In this document: piece by piece, positions 1 through 10,962 of the stretch
Layout of the letters: each line of letters starts with the position of its first letter
Numbering within the stretch: the stretch's first letter is position 1
NCBI GenBank assembly: GCA_946122785.1
Contig: CAMGYJ010000011.1
Coordinates: 6,944,001 to 7,008,000 of the forward strand
Source of the DNA: Linum tenue
Lineage: Eukaryota; Streptophyta; Magnoliopsida; Malpighiales; Linaceae
Direction of reading: 5' to 3'
DNA: 64,000 nucleotides
Notes under the pieces: model-generated
What the model was told of the DNA's origin: nothing
What the model saw: only the letters and a program-made list of their open reading frames with translations
Database searches by the model: none
Position numbers and translations under genes: made by a program

Positions 1-2436
1 ATAGAATAAGTTAGTTTACCTTTTGAATTAGCACGCAACCAACTTTGGGCGCACATCAAAGCTTCTATGGTATTTGGTTTAAGCCTACTTCGATGAGGAG
101 AAATGACGCGTCCACTAGTGCTAAAGGCAGACTCAGAGGCCACCGTAGAGACAGGAATAGCCAGAATATCTCTTGCAAGCTTGTGCAATATAGGATACTT
201 ACCCTTGTTTGACTTCCACCAGCATAAAACATCAAAGTCGAGAGACTTGGCACAACTTCATCATCTAAATAACTGTCCAGATCTGACCTCACAGGTTTTC
301 TTTTCTTTCGGGAAGCATACAAGTCAAATTTGCTGGCTAATGACCCCACAACACTTGCACCCTTCTGCTGACTGCTCAATTGACCACGACCATCATTCTC
401 TTGTTCTTTCTCCCTTTCCTTCTCTTCATATTCTTCCACCAAATTACGACATATTCCATGAATCCTCTCCATCTCAAATTCACTATCCGTGCCATATATG
501 TCAGGGAAATAACAATCAAGAACATCCATCTTGTACCGAGGATCGAGTATGGCTGCCACCGCCATCAAAACATGCACATCTGACCAATATTTCTCATATT
601 TTTCCAACATTTCAGTGGCCATATGCTCTATCTTCTCAATCCCGCAAGTAACCCACTTCTTTATGGCCACCTTAATCTCACAAATCTCAGCAAAACACAA
701 ATTTACAGTAGGATAGTTGGTTCCAGAAAAAAGTTTAGTGGTCTCGTAAAAAGACTCTAGTCTAGTACCGATCTCCTCTGTCATACGCCAATCAAGGTCA
801 CTAGGCGAGCATTTGTATTTGCGCTCACAACTCTTTAAGCGACCAAAAACTTCCTTATACTTCAAAGCGGTGTTCAACATAAGAAAGGTTGAATTCCAAC
901 GTGTTTCACAGTCAAGTTGGAGTTTCTTACCAGTGGGCTTTTTTAGTTGGTGAGCTGTTTCCTCAAATGTTTCCCATCTCTTTTGCGAGTGTGTCCAAAA
1001 CTGAACACTATCCCGTATCTTCTCTATGCCTTCCCCAATGATTTTCAGCCCTTCTTTCACTATTAGATTCAGAATATGCGCGCAGCAACGCATATGAATC
1101 ATACTCCCATTATGTAGAAGAGACTGCGTTGGAAGCTTCTCCATCATTCGATTCAACATCGAATCATTTGTTGAGCAGTTATCAACGGTGATGGCTGATA
1201 GCTTGCGGTCGATGTTCCAATCCAGCAAGCATTTCATCAAAGCTTCAGCAAGAACCTCACTTGTATGAGGGGCAGGTACATAAATAAACCTGTCATGTTT
1301 AAGTAAAGGTAATGAGTAGAAAGCAAACAACTTGTTCTTACTTGGAAACATAAATTTGTTCCTACTGCCACTGTGAAAGAATGGACAGAATATGCAATGG
1401 ACAAAATTTACAGCCTCGACAAAATTTATCTTATCTAACTTATTTAAACTAACCTATTATCTCAAAAGTTGCAGCCAATTAAGTAACAGACAAATTTGCA
1501 GCCTATAATATCAAAAGAAGAAGGAAAAAGAAGACTAAATTATGCATTAGCAATCAAACGGTATGGGGTACTGATTTAACTTAATTCTACTATTTGGTTG
1601 TTGAAATTCATAATGTTATATTAGAAAGTATCTTGGCTGAACTTATATGCATACGTTTCCAAAAAAAAGTAGATAAACTTCTAAGCACGAACAGAGTTTA
1701 GGTCATTAGGAAAATACCTGATAATTCGACTTTCCAAATTCCAGTTATTATCAATGTAATGTGCTGTGATAGCCATGAAACCCATCTTCTGAGAAGACGT
1801 CCACATGTCGGTAGTAACTGCAATACGACCTTCATTCCTCTCAAAAATTTTCTTTACTGCTTGCTTTTCAACATCATATATGAGAAGGCAATCCTTCCTA
1901 ATGGTGTTTCTTGTCACCATCTTGAAACAGGGGTTCAAACTCATGCAAAAACTCCTGAAACCTTCATGATCAACAATCCTTAGAGGATATTCATGCTTGA
2001 TTATTACTTTAGCCAATTCTTTTCGAGAAGCATCTTGATTGAAGTTGAATGGCGTCAGCTGGAACTTTTCTTTGCTTGCATTGCCATGTAAAACTTGTTG
2101 TCTTATATCCATAGGCCGCTGCACTTTAGGACATCTTCCATAGTGATTCTTCAGATGGTTAGTTCCTTGCTTTGGGTCTCCGATAAGCCTCTTCTTGCAA
2201 TACTTTCACTCGGCTTTTAACTCACCATCAACTGTTATTTTGTTGTAATGAGCCCACCACTTTGAGTAAACTTTTCCAGCCGTTCCTCCTATGCGCTTCT
2301 GGCCGGTTGGTTGAGGAAGAGCAGGTTCAGCTTGAACCTCAGCGATAACCTGATTAATAGTGGGTGATGGTTGAGGGATATTTGGATCCATATTTGGAGC
2401 AGCAGCTTTAGTTTGTTCGACTTGCCCCTCATCCAT
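1..2436 (-). pseudogene. hAT transposase (BED zinc finger, DUF4413-like, C-terminal dimerisation domain), broken
   Basis: Two exons are visible: 2436-1718 and 1289 to beyond the left edge, joined by a canonical GT-AG intron (1290-1717). Splicing at AG/GT joins SRII to RFIYVPAP, the order expected for hAT transposases. The BED finger lies at about 2270-2130; its first Cys codon is TGA (about 2206-2208), leaving KYC, the later His residues and RC. Exon 2 carries the RNase H-like core (LDCETRWNS at about 870-910) and a DUF4413-like segment. At about 243-250 the frame shifts by one base. After the shift the typical C-terminal dimerisation domain (LARDILAIPVSTVASES, about 140-195) continues in the new frame to the edge. 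The product would be a cut-and-paste transposase; two lesions make this copy non-functional unless read through. Confidence 0.85.
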
Positions 2437-3540
2437 ATTCTGCAGCCAATAAACAAATCACAAAATGATCTTAAGTTTGAAATCCAATTTTACAGGCTAT
2501 GTGCTTATAGAACACGATGCTGATGGATTTAAACAATTAAAGTTAAGTAATCATGATGGTGGGTTTAAATAATCATTATTATTTCATGCTCTGGCACTTG
2601 TCTACTTCAATTGAATTGCTTAGCTACTTCACAGAAGAAACCATCGTTGGAAAGACATACCATTGGGATTTATGTGTTGCTAGCTACCATGTATAATACT
2701 CAGTAAAACCCATGGAATTGGTTAATTAACGATCATCATTAAGATGAAATCAAACAGTTACAATAGTAACCAACTTTCGTACTCGTTTAATAATCATTGA
2801 ATCAAGAATACCATCACTTACATACTGAACCGACAAAGCAAAACAAAGGGACAAGGGGGTATCCTTTCACCTCTTATCTCTCCCTGGAATGATCCAAACT
2901 ATGCTACCTCATGTTCTTTTTACAATTAAAAATAACACAGGTTGCTATCAATCACTGCATGTTAGAGGAAATTATGTTTAACTCAATTGATTAAGCAATT
3001 GCTTTCACGAAGCAGCAAGGAAGCCATTAAACCATTCCACCAAGTAATATAGTAAAATACCAGCACGAACCAATAACACCACACAATTACGCATGCACAC
3101 AATTAGATACCAGGAGAAAGAGCTTTTGAATATACCTGATAAGCTATAGGTCAAACCTTGACAGGAAAGAGCTGGATATGGGACTGCGGAAGCTGGCAGT
3201 TCAGCGGTAGCCGACAAGTAGGAATCACAGAGGGTTGAGGCTTTAGATCTAAAGGCTCTAGAGGAAGAAGATGATAGGAAAAAGAGAAAGATGAGAAGAC
3301 TATATTGATCGTCGTACGCGTCTATGATTAGTGATGGCAGACTGGGAAGAGGGTATTGATTGGGAAGAGGATACGGAATCGACATAAAACTCGAAATTTC
3401 AGGGATACGAGGAGTCGTTTGCATTGATGGCCTCGGTTGTTTCGGCGGAAAAAGGTGGAAAGGAAGCGTAGGTATGGAAACGATCGGATTTTGGGGAGGA
3501 TTGAATTTTAGGGATTGAAAGGTCACAGGTCGTATGCATA
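2437..3540 (-). other. 5' non-coding leader/promoter region of the hAT element
   Basis: This AT-rich stretch lies between the subterminal repeats and the transposase start codon at 2436. I see no convincing protein. It may hold the promoter and 5' UTR of the transposase. A 196-codon frame at 3005-3595 is low complexity at its start and matches nothing I recognise. Confidence 0.5.
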
Positions 3541-3723
3541 GAGAGATGGCGGGGCGGGGCGGGGCGGGACGGGGCGGGCGAGGCGGCCTACCCATTGCTG
3601 CCCTGTTCTGATCGCGGGTCGGGTCGAGACCCGCCCCGTTCTAGGACGGGTCGGGTTCTACCCTCCCCAACACGGGTCGGGTCGGGGAAAACCCGTCGGG
3701 GCGGGTTCATTCTGCCATCGCTA
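3541..3723. repeat. GC-rich subterminal repeats at the hAT 5' end
   Basis: About 180 bp are rich in GGCGGGGC and GGGTCGGGTC motifs in both orientations, in sharp contrast to the AT-rich surroundings. They end in the hAT-like terminus at 3723. Such repeats are the usual place for transposase binding in hAT elements. Their role here is inferred. Confidence 0.65.
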
Positions 3724-4989
3724 CTCTTACTCCTTCTTCGTGGTAGCTAAATGACATTTTGCATCAGTGCACATTAATTCAAACGACCATTCCTTGCTGC
3801 AATTTATGACTTGGAGTAATATCACTTCAGTCATAATACAAATTTACATGAAATGAAAGGAATGATCATTATAATAGCCTTGTAAAATTTAGAGTACCAA
3901 TGGTGATTCCTCTCTTCTCCTCGGTGGCTTCGTCAATAAAATGAGATTGATGACTATCTCTGCCAACGCATTCTATATGATCATAGTATGACCTTTTATA
4001 TAAACCATTTCTGCCTTACTCAGTTTCATATCGTAACTCCAAGAGCTAACTTGTTGGGGCTCTCCTCTAGGTAAACAACTTGTAATAACATCATACATGT
4101 AAACAAAAATTGCTTTAGTTGAGATACTATTAGGATCTTCTGATACTTTGAAGAAGGCTAAACCGTTTCTCAGGCATTATCAACCCCCAATCAATTTGAC
4201 ATGGGTCATTGCTCTCTTACCATCTAAATTAAAGAGGAAGCTCAGGTTAGCCTCTTTTATAGCTTAGCTTGATAATTTCTTAGAGGAGATACAATCACGA
4301 TTCACAATTCTAGAACAACCACCTCAGATAATACAATCTTATGAAAACAACAGTAATGAAGCACCCAAATTACAATTCTGTACATGTTTCCTATAAGGAT
4401 TAAGGATGGAGCTTACTTGGCATGCGTTTTGATGAGCAAAAATAGCGTCAAGAAATTTCAGGTGGAGATTTCCAATCGACCGGGTCTAGACACACGTATG
4501 TATCAACATGCTATACTACAAACACATAGAGTTTGGTTTGTCCTTCCCATGACAGCATATGCTCACCATGTATTTATTCCTTGCAGAGAGAAGGATATCA
4601 AACCAACTTGTATCTGCTCCAATTATTGCTCTCACTCGTACTTTTTATATTGTAGTAATTAGAACCCCACTTTTAAATATGGAAGCAAGTGACCACTATC
4701 ACAAAACATCATATTGTAAAAACTTATCAATGATGAGGTTATTTCACTCAAAAGAAACCATGTTTTATATGTTGAAGATCAACATTATAGCTTGAATAGT
4801 TCAATTCAACAATGATCTCACCTCTTCCATATAAATTTTGTGTAAAAGTGGTATGATTGAAGCTATTCCTATGTTAACACTAATTAGAATAGTCTTTGTT
4901 TACTGGAAAGTAACCACAAAAATATTTCAATCAGAAAAATGATGATACTGAAAAGTAGTATCATAACAAAAGCAAAAAATAGTATAGTT
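3724..4989. other. Intergenic, no gene seen
   Basis: AT-rich sequence without a recognisable coding region, RNA or transposon terminus. Short open frames at 4384-4662 and 4559-4795 lack family resemblance and coding-like composition. Confidence 0.5.
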
Positions 4990-5367
4990 ATTTATCTTTA
5001 ATTAGCTCAATAGTCAACCTAGAAGATCAACCAAATGAACTGATGTTAATAGATCACACATTACTGTCAAAGAAACTAAATAACCCATCAGTCAGCTCTC
5101 CAAGCAAGAACTCTCAACCTTTCCATATTTAGGTGGAGGAGATTAGGCGGTTATCGAGTCCGGTGGGAAGGTTTGGAGAAACGGCGATAGTTGAGCGTTT
5201 AGTAGGTCGGGAGCGCGAGACATGTTTATCCTTAATCAACTCAAAAGTCAACCTAGAATATCAACCAAATGAACTAATGTTAAGAGATCACACATTACTG
5301 TGAAAAAAGCTACATAACCCACCAGTCAGCTCTCCAAGCAAGAACACTCAACCTTTCCATATTTACC
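4990..5367. repeat. Direct duplication of about 140 bp, 234 bp apart
   Basis: The stretch beginning with TCAACCTAGAAGATCAACC near 5015 recurs near 5250 with a few substitutions. The shared GTCAGCTCTC anchor lies at 5091 and 5325. Both copies end in CAACCTTTCCATATTTA, a phrase reused throughout the array to the right, so this is probably the degraded left margin of that array. Confidence 0.7.
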
Positions 5368-8230
5368 CCTTCAAAAATTGGTTTGCGTAACAATATAGGT
5401 GAAGGAGGTTAGGTGGTTGTCGAGTTCGGTGGGAAGGTTTGGAGAGACGGTGATGGTTGACCGTTTAGTAGGTTTGTACACCATTTAGACCCGTTTACAT
5501 TAGTTGTGCCTTTACAATCCGCTTTCGACAAACCAACATCACTCAACCTTTTCATATTTACCCCTCTCTTAAAGACTAGAGGTGGCCATTCTCAATCCAA
5601 TCCACCAATCCATTAAAAATATCCACCAAATCCAATCCATTTAAATCCAATCCACTTGGATTGGTGGATTCATGAGTCAATCCATGGATCCAAATGGCAA
5701 ATTACGATTTGGTAGCTATATTTTTTATATTTTACATTTTGGTACCCAAAATTTAATATTTATACGAAAAATATCATTGGAAAATTACGTTTTGGTACCT
5801 AAAATTTTTCATTAGACATTTTAGTACCTAAACTTTTCACATTTTATATATTGGTCCTGGGTTGATGATGTCATTTGGATTCATGGATAATCCACCAATC
5901 CACTTGATCCAATCCATGAATCCACCAATTCATTGGATCCAATCCTCTTGATCCATGGATTCATCAATCCAATCCACCAATCCATGGATCCAATCCATTT
6001 GCCACCTCTATTAAAGACACATGTGCCCCATATTCACTCAAAACGTCTATGTTCAAAAATATTGTTGTTTTATGGTAGTTGTATTATTTAAGTCTATGTC
6101 AATAATTCTGCATCTCTTCTACACATTCAATATTGCAATTCGATGTGTAATATGTGCACCAATGACATTAGGCTTGCGATTTTTAAATTATTCTCCTTTT
6201 ATAATTTAAATAGAAATAGAATTCAGTATTAAACTCAAATTAAAATAATCAAAGTATATAAATAGAAGTATCAAATACCAAAAAAATATTTAGGGGAGAG
6301 TTAGTGGCTTAGCTAACTGTGGTGGAAAATTTCTATTATTTTCAAATTTAAACTTCCTGTATGTTTTTAATTTAAAAAATTTAATTTTTTTTGTTTAGTG
6401 TAACTGGTTATGTTTCTTGTCTTTTCTCAAAGAGATCACAATTCAAATCCCATCACTTATGTATGTTTCTTGTAAATAAGAAAATAATAAATGTCAGTGA
6501 AGACGAATCTACCCTTCCTGCTTTTGCTATGGATGCAAGGATTTTGTAATGGGGGAAGCACCTTTCCCATTTCGCTATTATATTAGGTGTAGCGGAAGTA
6601 ATCTGGGTGGTTGAGCGTTTAGTCAGTCAGACACTATTTGGGTGCGTTTACTTTAGTAGCGCCTTTTCCATCCGCGTTGGGCAAACCAACAACATTCAAT
6701 CTTTCCATATTTACCCCTGCAAAAATTGCTCTAGCGTAACAATAGAGGTAGAGTAAGTTAGCCGGTTGTTGAGTCTGATGAGAAGTTTAGAGAGACGGTG
6801 ATGGTTGAGCGTTTAGTGGGTCGTGGCACTATTTGGGTCCGTTTACATTAGTAGTGTCTTTTACATCCGCGTTCGGCAAACCAACATCACTCAACCTTTC
6901 CATATTTACCCCTCTCTTAAAGACACTTGTGCCCATATTCACTCAAAACTTCTATGTTCAAAAATATTGTTGTTTTATGGTAATTATATTAGTCTATGTT
7001 AAGAATTCTGCATCGCTTCTACACATTCAATACTGCAATTCGATGTGTAATATTTGCACCAATGACATTAGACTTGCGATTTTAAAATTATTCTTCTTTT
7101 ATAAGATAAATAGAAATAGAATTCATTATTAAACTCGAATTAAAATAATCAAAGTATGAAAATAGAAGTATCAAATACCAAAAAAAATATTTAAGGGAGA
7201 GTTAGTGGCTTAGCTAACTGTGATGGAAAATTCTTATAATTTTTCAGATTTGAGCTTACTGTTTGTTTTTAATTTAAAAAGTTAAACAAATTTGTTTAGT
7301 GTAACTGGTTATGTTTCTTGTCTTTTCTCAAAGAGATCACAATTAAAATCCTATCACTTATGTATTTTTCTTGTAAATAAGAAAATAATAAATGACAGTG
7401 AAGACGAATCTACCCTTCCTACTTTTGTTTTTGATGCAAGGATTTTGTAATGGGAGAAGCACCTTTCCCATTTCACTATTATATTAGGTATAGCAAAAGT
7501 AAACTGGGTGGTTGAGCGTTTAGTCGGTCAGACACTGTTTGGACCCGTTTACATTAGTAGCTCCCTTTCCATTCGCGTTGGGCAAACCAACAACACTCAA
7601 TCTTTCCATATTTATCTCTCCAAAAATTGCTCTAGCGTAACAATAGATGTAGAGGAGGTTAGCCGGTTGTTGAGTCTGATGGGAAGTTTAGAGAGACGAC
7701 GATGGTTGACCGTTTAGTGGGTCGGGGCACTATTTGGGCCCGTTTACATCAGTTGTCTCTTTTGCATATGCATTTGGTAAACCAACATCACTCAACCTTT
7801 CTATATTTACCCCTCTTAAAGACACATGTGCTCCATATTCACTCAAAAGTTTCGTGTTTAAAAATATCGTTACTTTATGGTAGTTATAACAATTAAGTCT
7901 ATGTTAAGAATTCTACATCGCTTCTACACATTCAAGAGTGCAATTCGATATGCAATATTTGAAGCAATGATATTTCGGTTGCAAACCGTGATGGAAAAGT
8001 CCTAGGATTTTTTCAGATTTAAGCTTCCTGTATGTTTTTAATTGAAAAAGGTCACACAAGTGTGTTTGTTGTAACTTGTTATATTTCTTATCTTTGTTTG
8101 AAGATACAACGGTTAAAATCTCATTATTGATATATTTTTTAGTAAATAAGAAAATAATAAATGACTTTAAAGACGAATCTACCCTGCCTACTTTCACTCT
8201 GGATGCAGGAAATTTGAAATGTGGCTTCAA
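5368..8230. repeat. Tandem array of about 900-bp units with internal sub-repeats
   Basis: Three units are visible. The anchor TATTCACTCA occurs at 6031, 6936 and 7836, a spacing of 905 and 900 bp. Each unit contains a GGTTGAGCGTTTAGT phrase, usually twice about 190 bp apart (6611/6801 and 7510/7702), an AT-rich stretch, and a segment with an AGTGTAACTGGTTATG phrase followed by a B-box-like TTCAAATCCC. The first unit is lengthened by a MITE at 5577-6010. The third is shorter and more diverged at its right end. No protein is encoded. The array could be a local tandem duplication of a retroposon-containing segment. Confidence 0.8.
5577..6010. mobile_element. 434-bp hAT-type MITE
   Basis: Starts TAGAGGTGGC and ends GCCACCTCTA, a 10-bp perfect terminal inverted repeat. 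It is flanked by the perfect 8-bp TSD TTAAAGAC (5569-5576 and 6011-6018). The uninterrupted sequence CTCTTAAAGACAC is present in the two neighbouring array units (near 6912 and 7812), so they are paralogous empty sites. Inside are many copies of a GGATTGGTGGATT-like phrase near both ends and repeated TTTTGGTACC phrases in the middle. There is no coding capacity. Confidence 0.93.
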
Positions 8231-8533
8231 GTTTTCTCATTTGGCTTTTATTCATATTGTGTAGATTATGAAGCTGCAAAACCTTTTCGCATATGAGTAT
8301 GAAGCGTGTTTGAGTTTGCGGTTGTGAAAATGGGGATGATGATGAGATTTGAGATGATTTAGACTTTAGAGTAGGGATGTCAGCGAACCCAAATCCGACC
8401 CAACCTGATCAAAGCAGATAAAACTCAATGTTGATGGATTTTGGATCGGGTGCAGATTTTACCCATCTTTGAAGTTAGCAAATTAGGCGTGAGTTTGTCA
8501 AAATACTACTCGCTTTCCACCTGACCCGCATCC

Positions 8534-9324
8534 TGTTGGAGGAAATTGGCGATTGATTCACGATAGAAATGGAAAGTCCCCAATCTCCAGAATTAGCTTT
8601 AACGGTCAAGTCTTATGCGTGGGATTTCCAGAATCATAGGATTCCCTCCAACAGCTAGTCTCGACTACAACCTATTTAAAGGGATACAAGTTCAAAGGAT
8701 CAGACTTCGATCGGTTTAGAAATTGAAGCGGTATAGGACTTTGGCGATCAAAGGGCTTGCGTAAATCAGAGGTATAGGATATGATTTAGCAAGGGTGTTA
8801 CTGAGTCTGATTGATTCTGGATTTGGAATCACGGTTGTGGGTGTCTTGTTGATCTTTTCTTCTTCTCTTCTATCTCGAATAAACTCTCCTAGAGAACGGC
8901 AGATGCAGATCTTTGGGATGTGGACGTTACCATTGCACCACGGGCGAACCACATTAAAAAAAATCATGTCTCTGTTACATTTCTGCTGTTTCATTTCTTC
9001 AATTTTGTTTTCTTCAATTGTCCTGTTCTTCGAGATTTCTCGGTTCGCTGAAGAACAACCAAAGAAAGAAGAACGGAAAATAACTGGGTTCTGAACTATG
9101 GACTGGGCTTTTTGGTTATAATCCATCTTAGGCCTCTGTCTTCAGTCTTGTTGTGTTTTGTGTTCGTGTGGCCTTGTTTTCTTAAAGCCCAACGAAAGTT
9201 GCAAGACAGAAAACAATAGTCTGTTTGTCTGTCTTCTTCCATCTGCCAGTCCCTCTTCGACTGAGAATCATCATTTCTCATTTCATCTAAAATCCCTAGT
9301 TTTCCCATCACAATCCCTTTTACA
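8534..9324 (+). repeat. Copia 5' LTR
   Basis: Runs from TGTTGGAGG to CTTTTACA. A TATA-like CTATTTAAAG lies near 8670 and is conserved in the right LTR. Over the first 250 bp I count roughly 25 differences from the right LTR by eye. Confidence 0.93.
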
Positions 9325-9326
9325 AT

Positions 9327-9338
9327 TGGTATCAGAGC
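9327..9338 (+). other. Copia primer binding site (initiator Met-tRNA type)
   Basis: TGGTATCAGAGC lies two bases inside the left LTR. It is the standard Copia sequence complementary to the 3' end of initiator Met-tRNA and primes minus-strand synthesis. Confidence 0.9.
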
Positions 9339-9381
9339 ATGCCCTTGAGGAGGTTCATCACTACCAAGGGTAGATCGATCC

Positions 9382-9562
9382 ATGGCGAGTGGAGACACAT
9401 TCTCAGTCTACTTTTGGTCCTACCTCTCACAACAATCCTCCATGGTTCTCTGGGTCAAATCACAACGCCTAGAAAAAGCGCATAAAAACCTATTTGTGGG
9501 GAATCGATGCGGAATTGTGGAAAATTGTTCGGGACGGACCAGGAGAAATGGATATGGATCGG
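9382..9562 (+). pseudogene. Copia gag, N-terminal fragment, interrupted by the Gypsy insertion
   Basis: An ATG at 9382 follows the PBS. In the frame that continues across the insertion, codons spell a gag-like NPPWFSGSNHNA, then TAG (9470-9472, where Copia gag usually has Trp), then KKRIKTYLWGIDAELWKIV. The ATG frame and this frame differ, so at least one small indel lies between 9382 and 9416. The coding sequence stops at the Gypsy TSD (9558-9562). After deletion of the Gypsy and one TSD copy the frame continues directly into 21195 onwards (DRQDEWTDAQMK). Confidence 0.85.
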
Positions 9563-10946
9563 TGACACGCTAAAACACAACACCAAACTGCGACCAAGTG
9601 TAATCGCAGTCCGAAAATGCAGTAACAGGTAAGTTCTAATGTCAACCCGGGGTCTAGATTTACTGCCTACTCCGTGAATATTTATTATCTAGCCAACTAA
9701 GTCAAGTGATTGTTGATTTAAGTAAAAGCAGTAAGAAAGCAGGAAATGGTTCGGTTTTCTAAAGCAAAGGAAGAGTCACTCGGGAATGAGTCCCCCTAGT
9801 TCCTTAGTTAGGTCTCAGTTGTAATTACTTTTGGTTGCTTTACTGTTGATTATACTGCGGAAGATCCGACAGTAGCTTGGAATCTCTTAAGCTGACCAAG
9901 CCCTCTCAGTCAAAGTTCCCGGCAGACGACTAGTCTTCACCGGGATAGAACGCTGAGGCAATGAACACAGAACTCCACTACTGGAATTAGATTCCAGTAC
10001 AAAGCAGTGAATCGACTAACTCTCGTATAATCGATTCACTACTACCGATTGAAGAAGCTCTAACAACCTAATCAGATTCTATCTATCTCAGGTTGCAGCA
10101 GAAATCAATAAAAGGTGATCAGACTTCAATTGACTCAATCAGAACACTTCAATCGATTATAATCGAGCAATATCACAATCCAAACGTAATTACAATCAAG
10201 ATTCCTAACACATGGAACTAGGGTTCTTCATACCCAAGTGAGAGAAAGTTCTACTCCATAGAGAGAGAGGGAAACAGAATACAAAGCAGTCATACTCATA
10301 ACAATGGGAAGAATCTGCTCTGGGATGTCAATCTTCACTCTTGGGGATGCAATCTGGGCTTTAATGGTGAGAAATCCACTCCAAATAGCTCCTAGGGTTT
10401 GTTCTTCGCACTTTCTCTCTCTAAAACTCTGTTTTTGCTCCAAAAAGTCGACTCCCTCTCCTTTGGCTCGAATCTGCCTAAAAAACCTGATTTTGGCGAA
10501 TTACGGGCTGAATTACGGTCGTAATCATGGTCTGCCCGTAAAACTCCCAAAACGCGCGTTTTACTTAGCTCTGAGGAAGGGAATTACGGCCGTAATTTCC
10601 AAATTACTGCCAGTAATTATGGAATTACCACTGTGGTTACTGTGACTCTTGCCCGTAATTTTCTCTGCAACAGGAATTCTGGGGAATTAGACTCGACATT
10701 GCATTTACGGGCAAGACAGGAGCAATTACGACCGTAATTGGTCAGGGTCTGACCGTAATTCTCATCTTGAACCGCCAAATGACCTCCAAATGACTCGAAA
10801 CTTGCGCCCATACACCTCTTTACTTGCTAGGACCTGAAATACGACAAAACAACACAACCTAGCGTAAAATAGGCCAAGGAACAACAATTTAGAGCTAAAA
10901 TGGTCAGGGAACAAGAGTGAAAACATGTGCAAATACGACGCTATCA
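9563..10946 (-). repeat. Gypsy 3' LTR, full length (1384 bp)
   Basis: On the plus strand it begins TGACACGC and ends GCTATCA; on the minus strand it is TGATAGC...GTGTCA. The half between 10490 and 10765 is packed with ATTACGG/CCGTAAT motifs. The polypurine tract abuts it at 10947. Confidence 0.9.
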
Positions 10947-10962
10947 AATTCCCCCACACTTA
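10947..10962 (-). other. Gypsy polypurine tract
   Basis: On the minus strand TTAAGTGTGGGGGAATT lies immediately upstream of the 3' LTR start. This is the plus-strand priming site. A second copy of the same phrase lies at about 12463-12480. Confidence 0.85.

Larger units (their letters stand above)
1..3723 (-). mobile_element. hAT (Ac/RICESLEEPER-like) DNA transposon, 5' portion; 3' end lies outside the window
   Basis: The element is read on the minus strand. Its 5' terminus is placed at 3723, where the minus strand begins TAGCGATGGCAG, close to the TAGGGATG ends of Ac-type hAT elements. It is followed by GC-rich subterminal repeats. The flanking 8 bp (CTCTTACT, 3724-3731) would be one TSD copy; the partner is outside the window. 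The transposase coding region runs from 2436 to the left edge, so at least 3.7 kb is present. The element carries a nonsense codon and a frameshift and is probably inactive. The hAT assignment is strong; the exact terminus is inferred from the conserved TIR pattern. Confidence 0.85.

Noticed and set aside
3005..3595. A 196-codon frame starting with a Pro/Arg-rich run
   Set aside because: It reads the GC-rich subterminal repeats of the hAT element in antisense and then composition typical of non-coding DNA; no family resemblance.
4384..4795. Two short overlapping ORFs
   Set aside because: No conserved motifs, no coding-like codon pattern, AT-rich surroundings.
6398..6475. Independent SINE in each array unit
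   Set aside because: A B-box-like phrase is present but no separate TSD or poly(A) tail can be found, so it was kept as part of the tandem unit.
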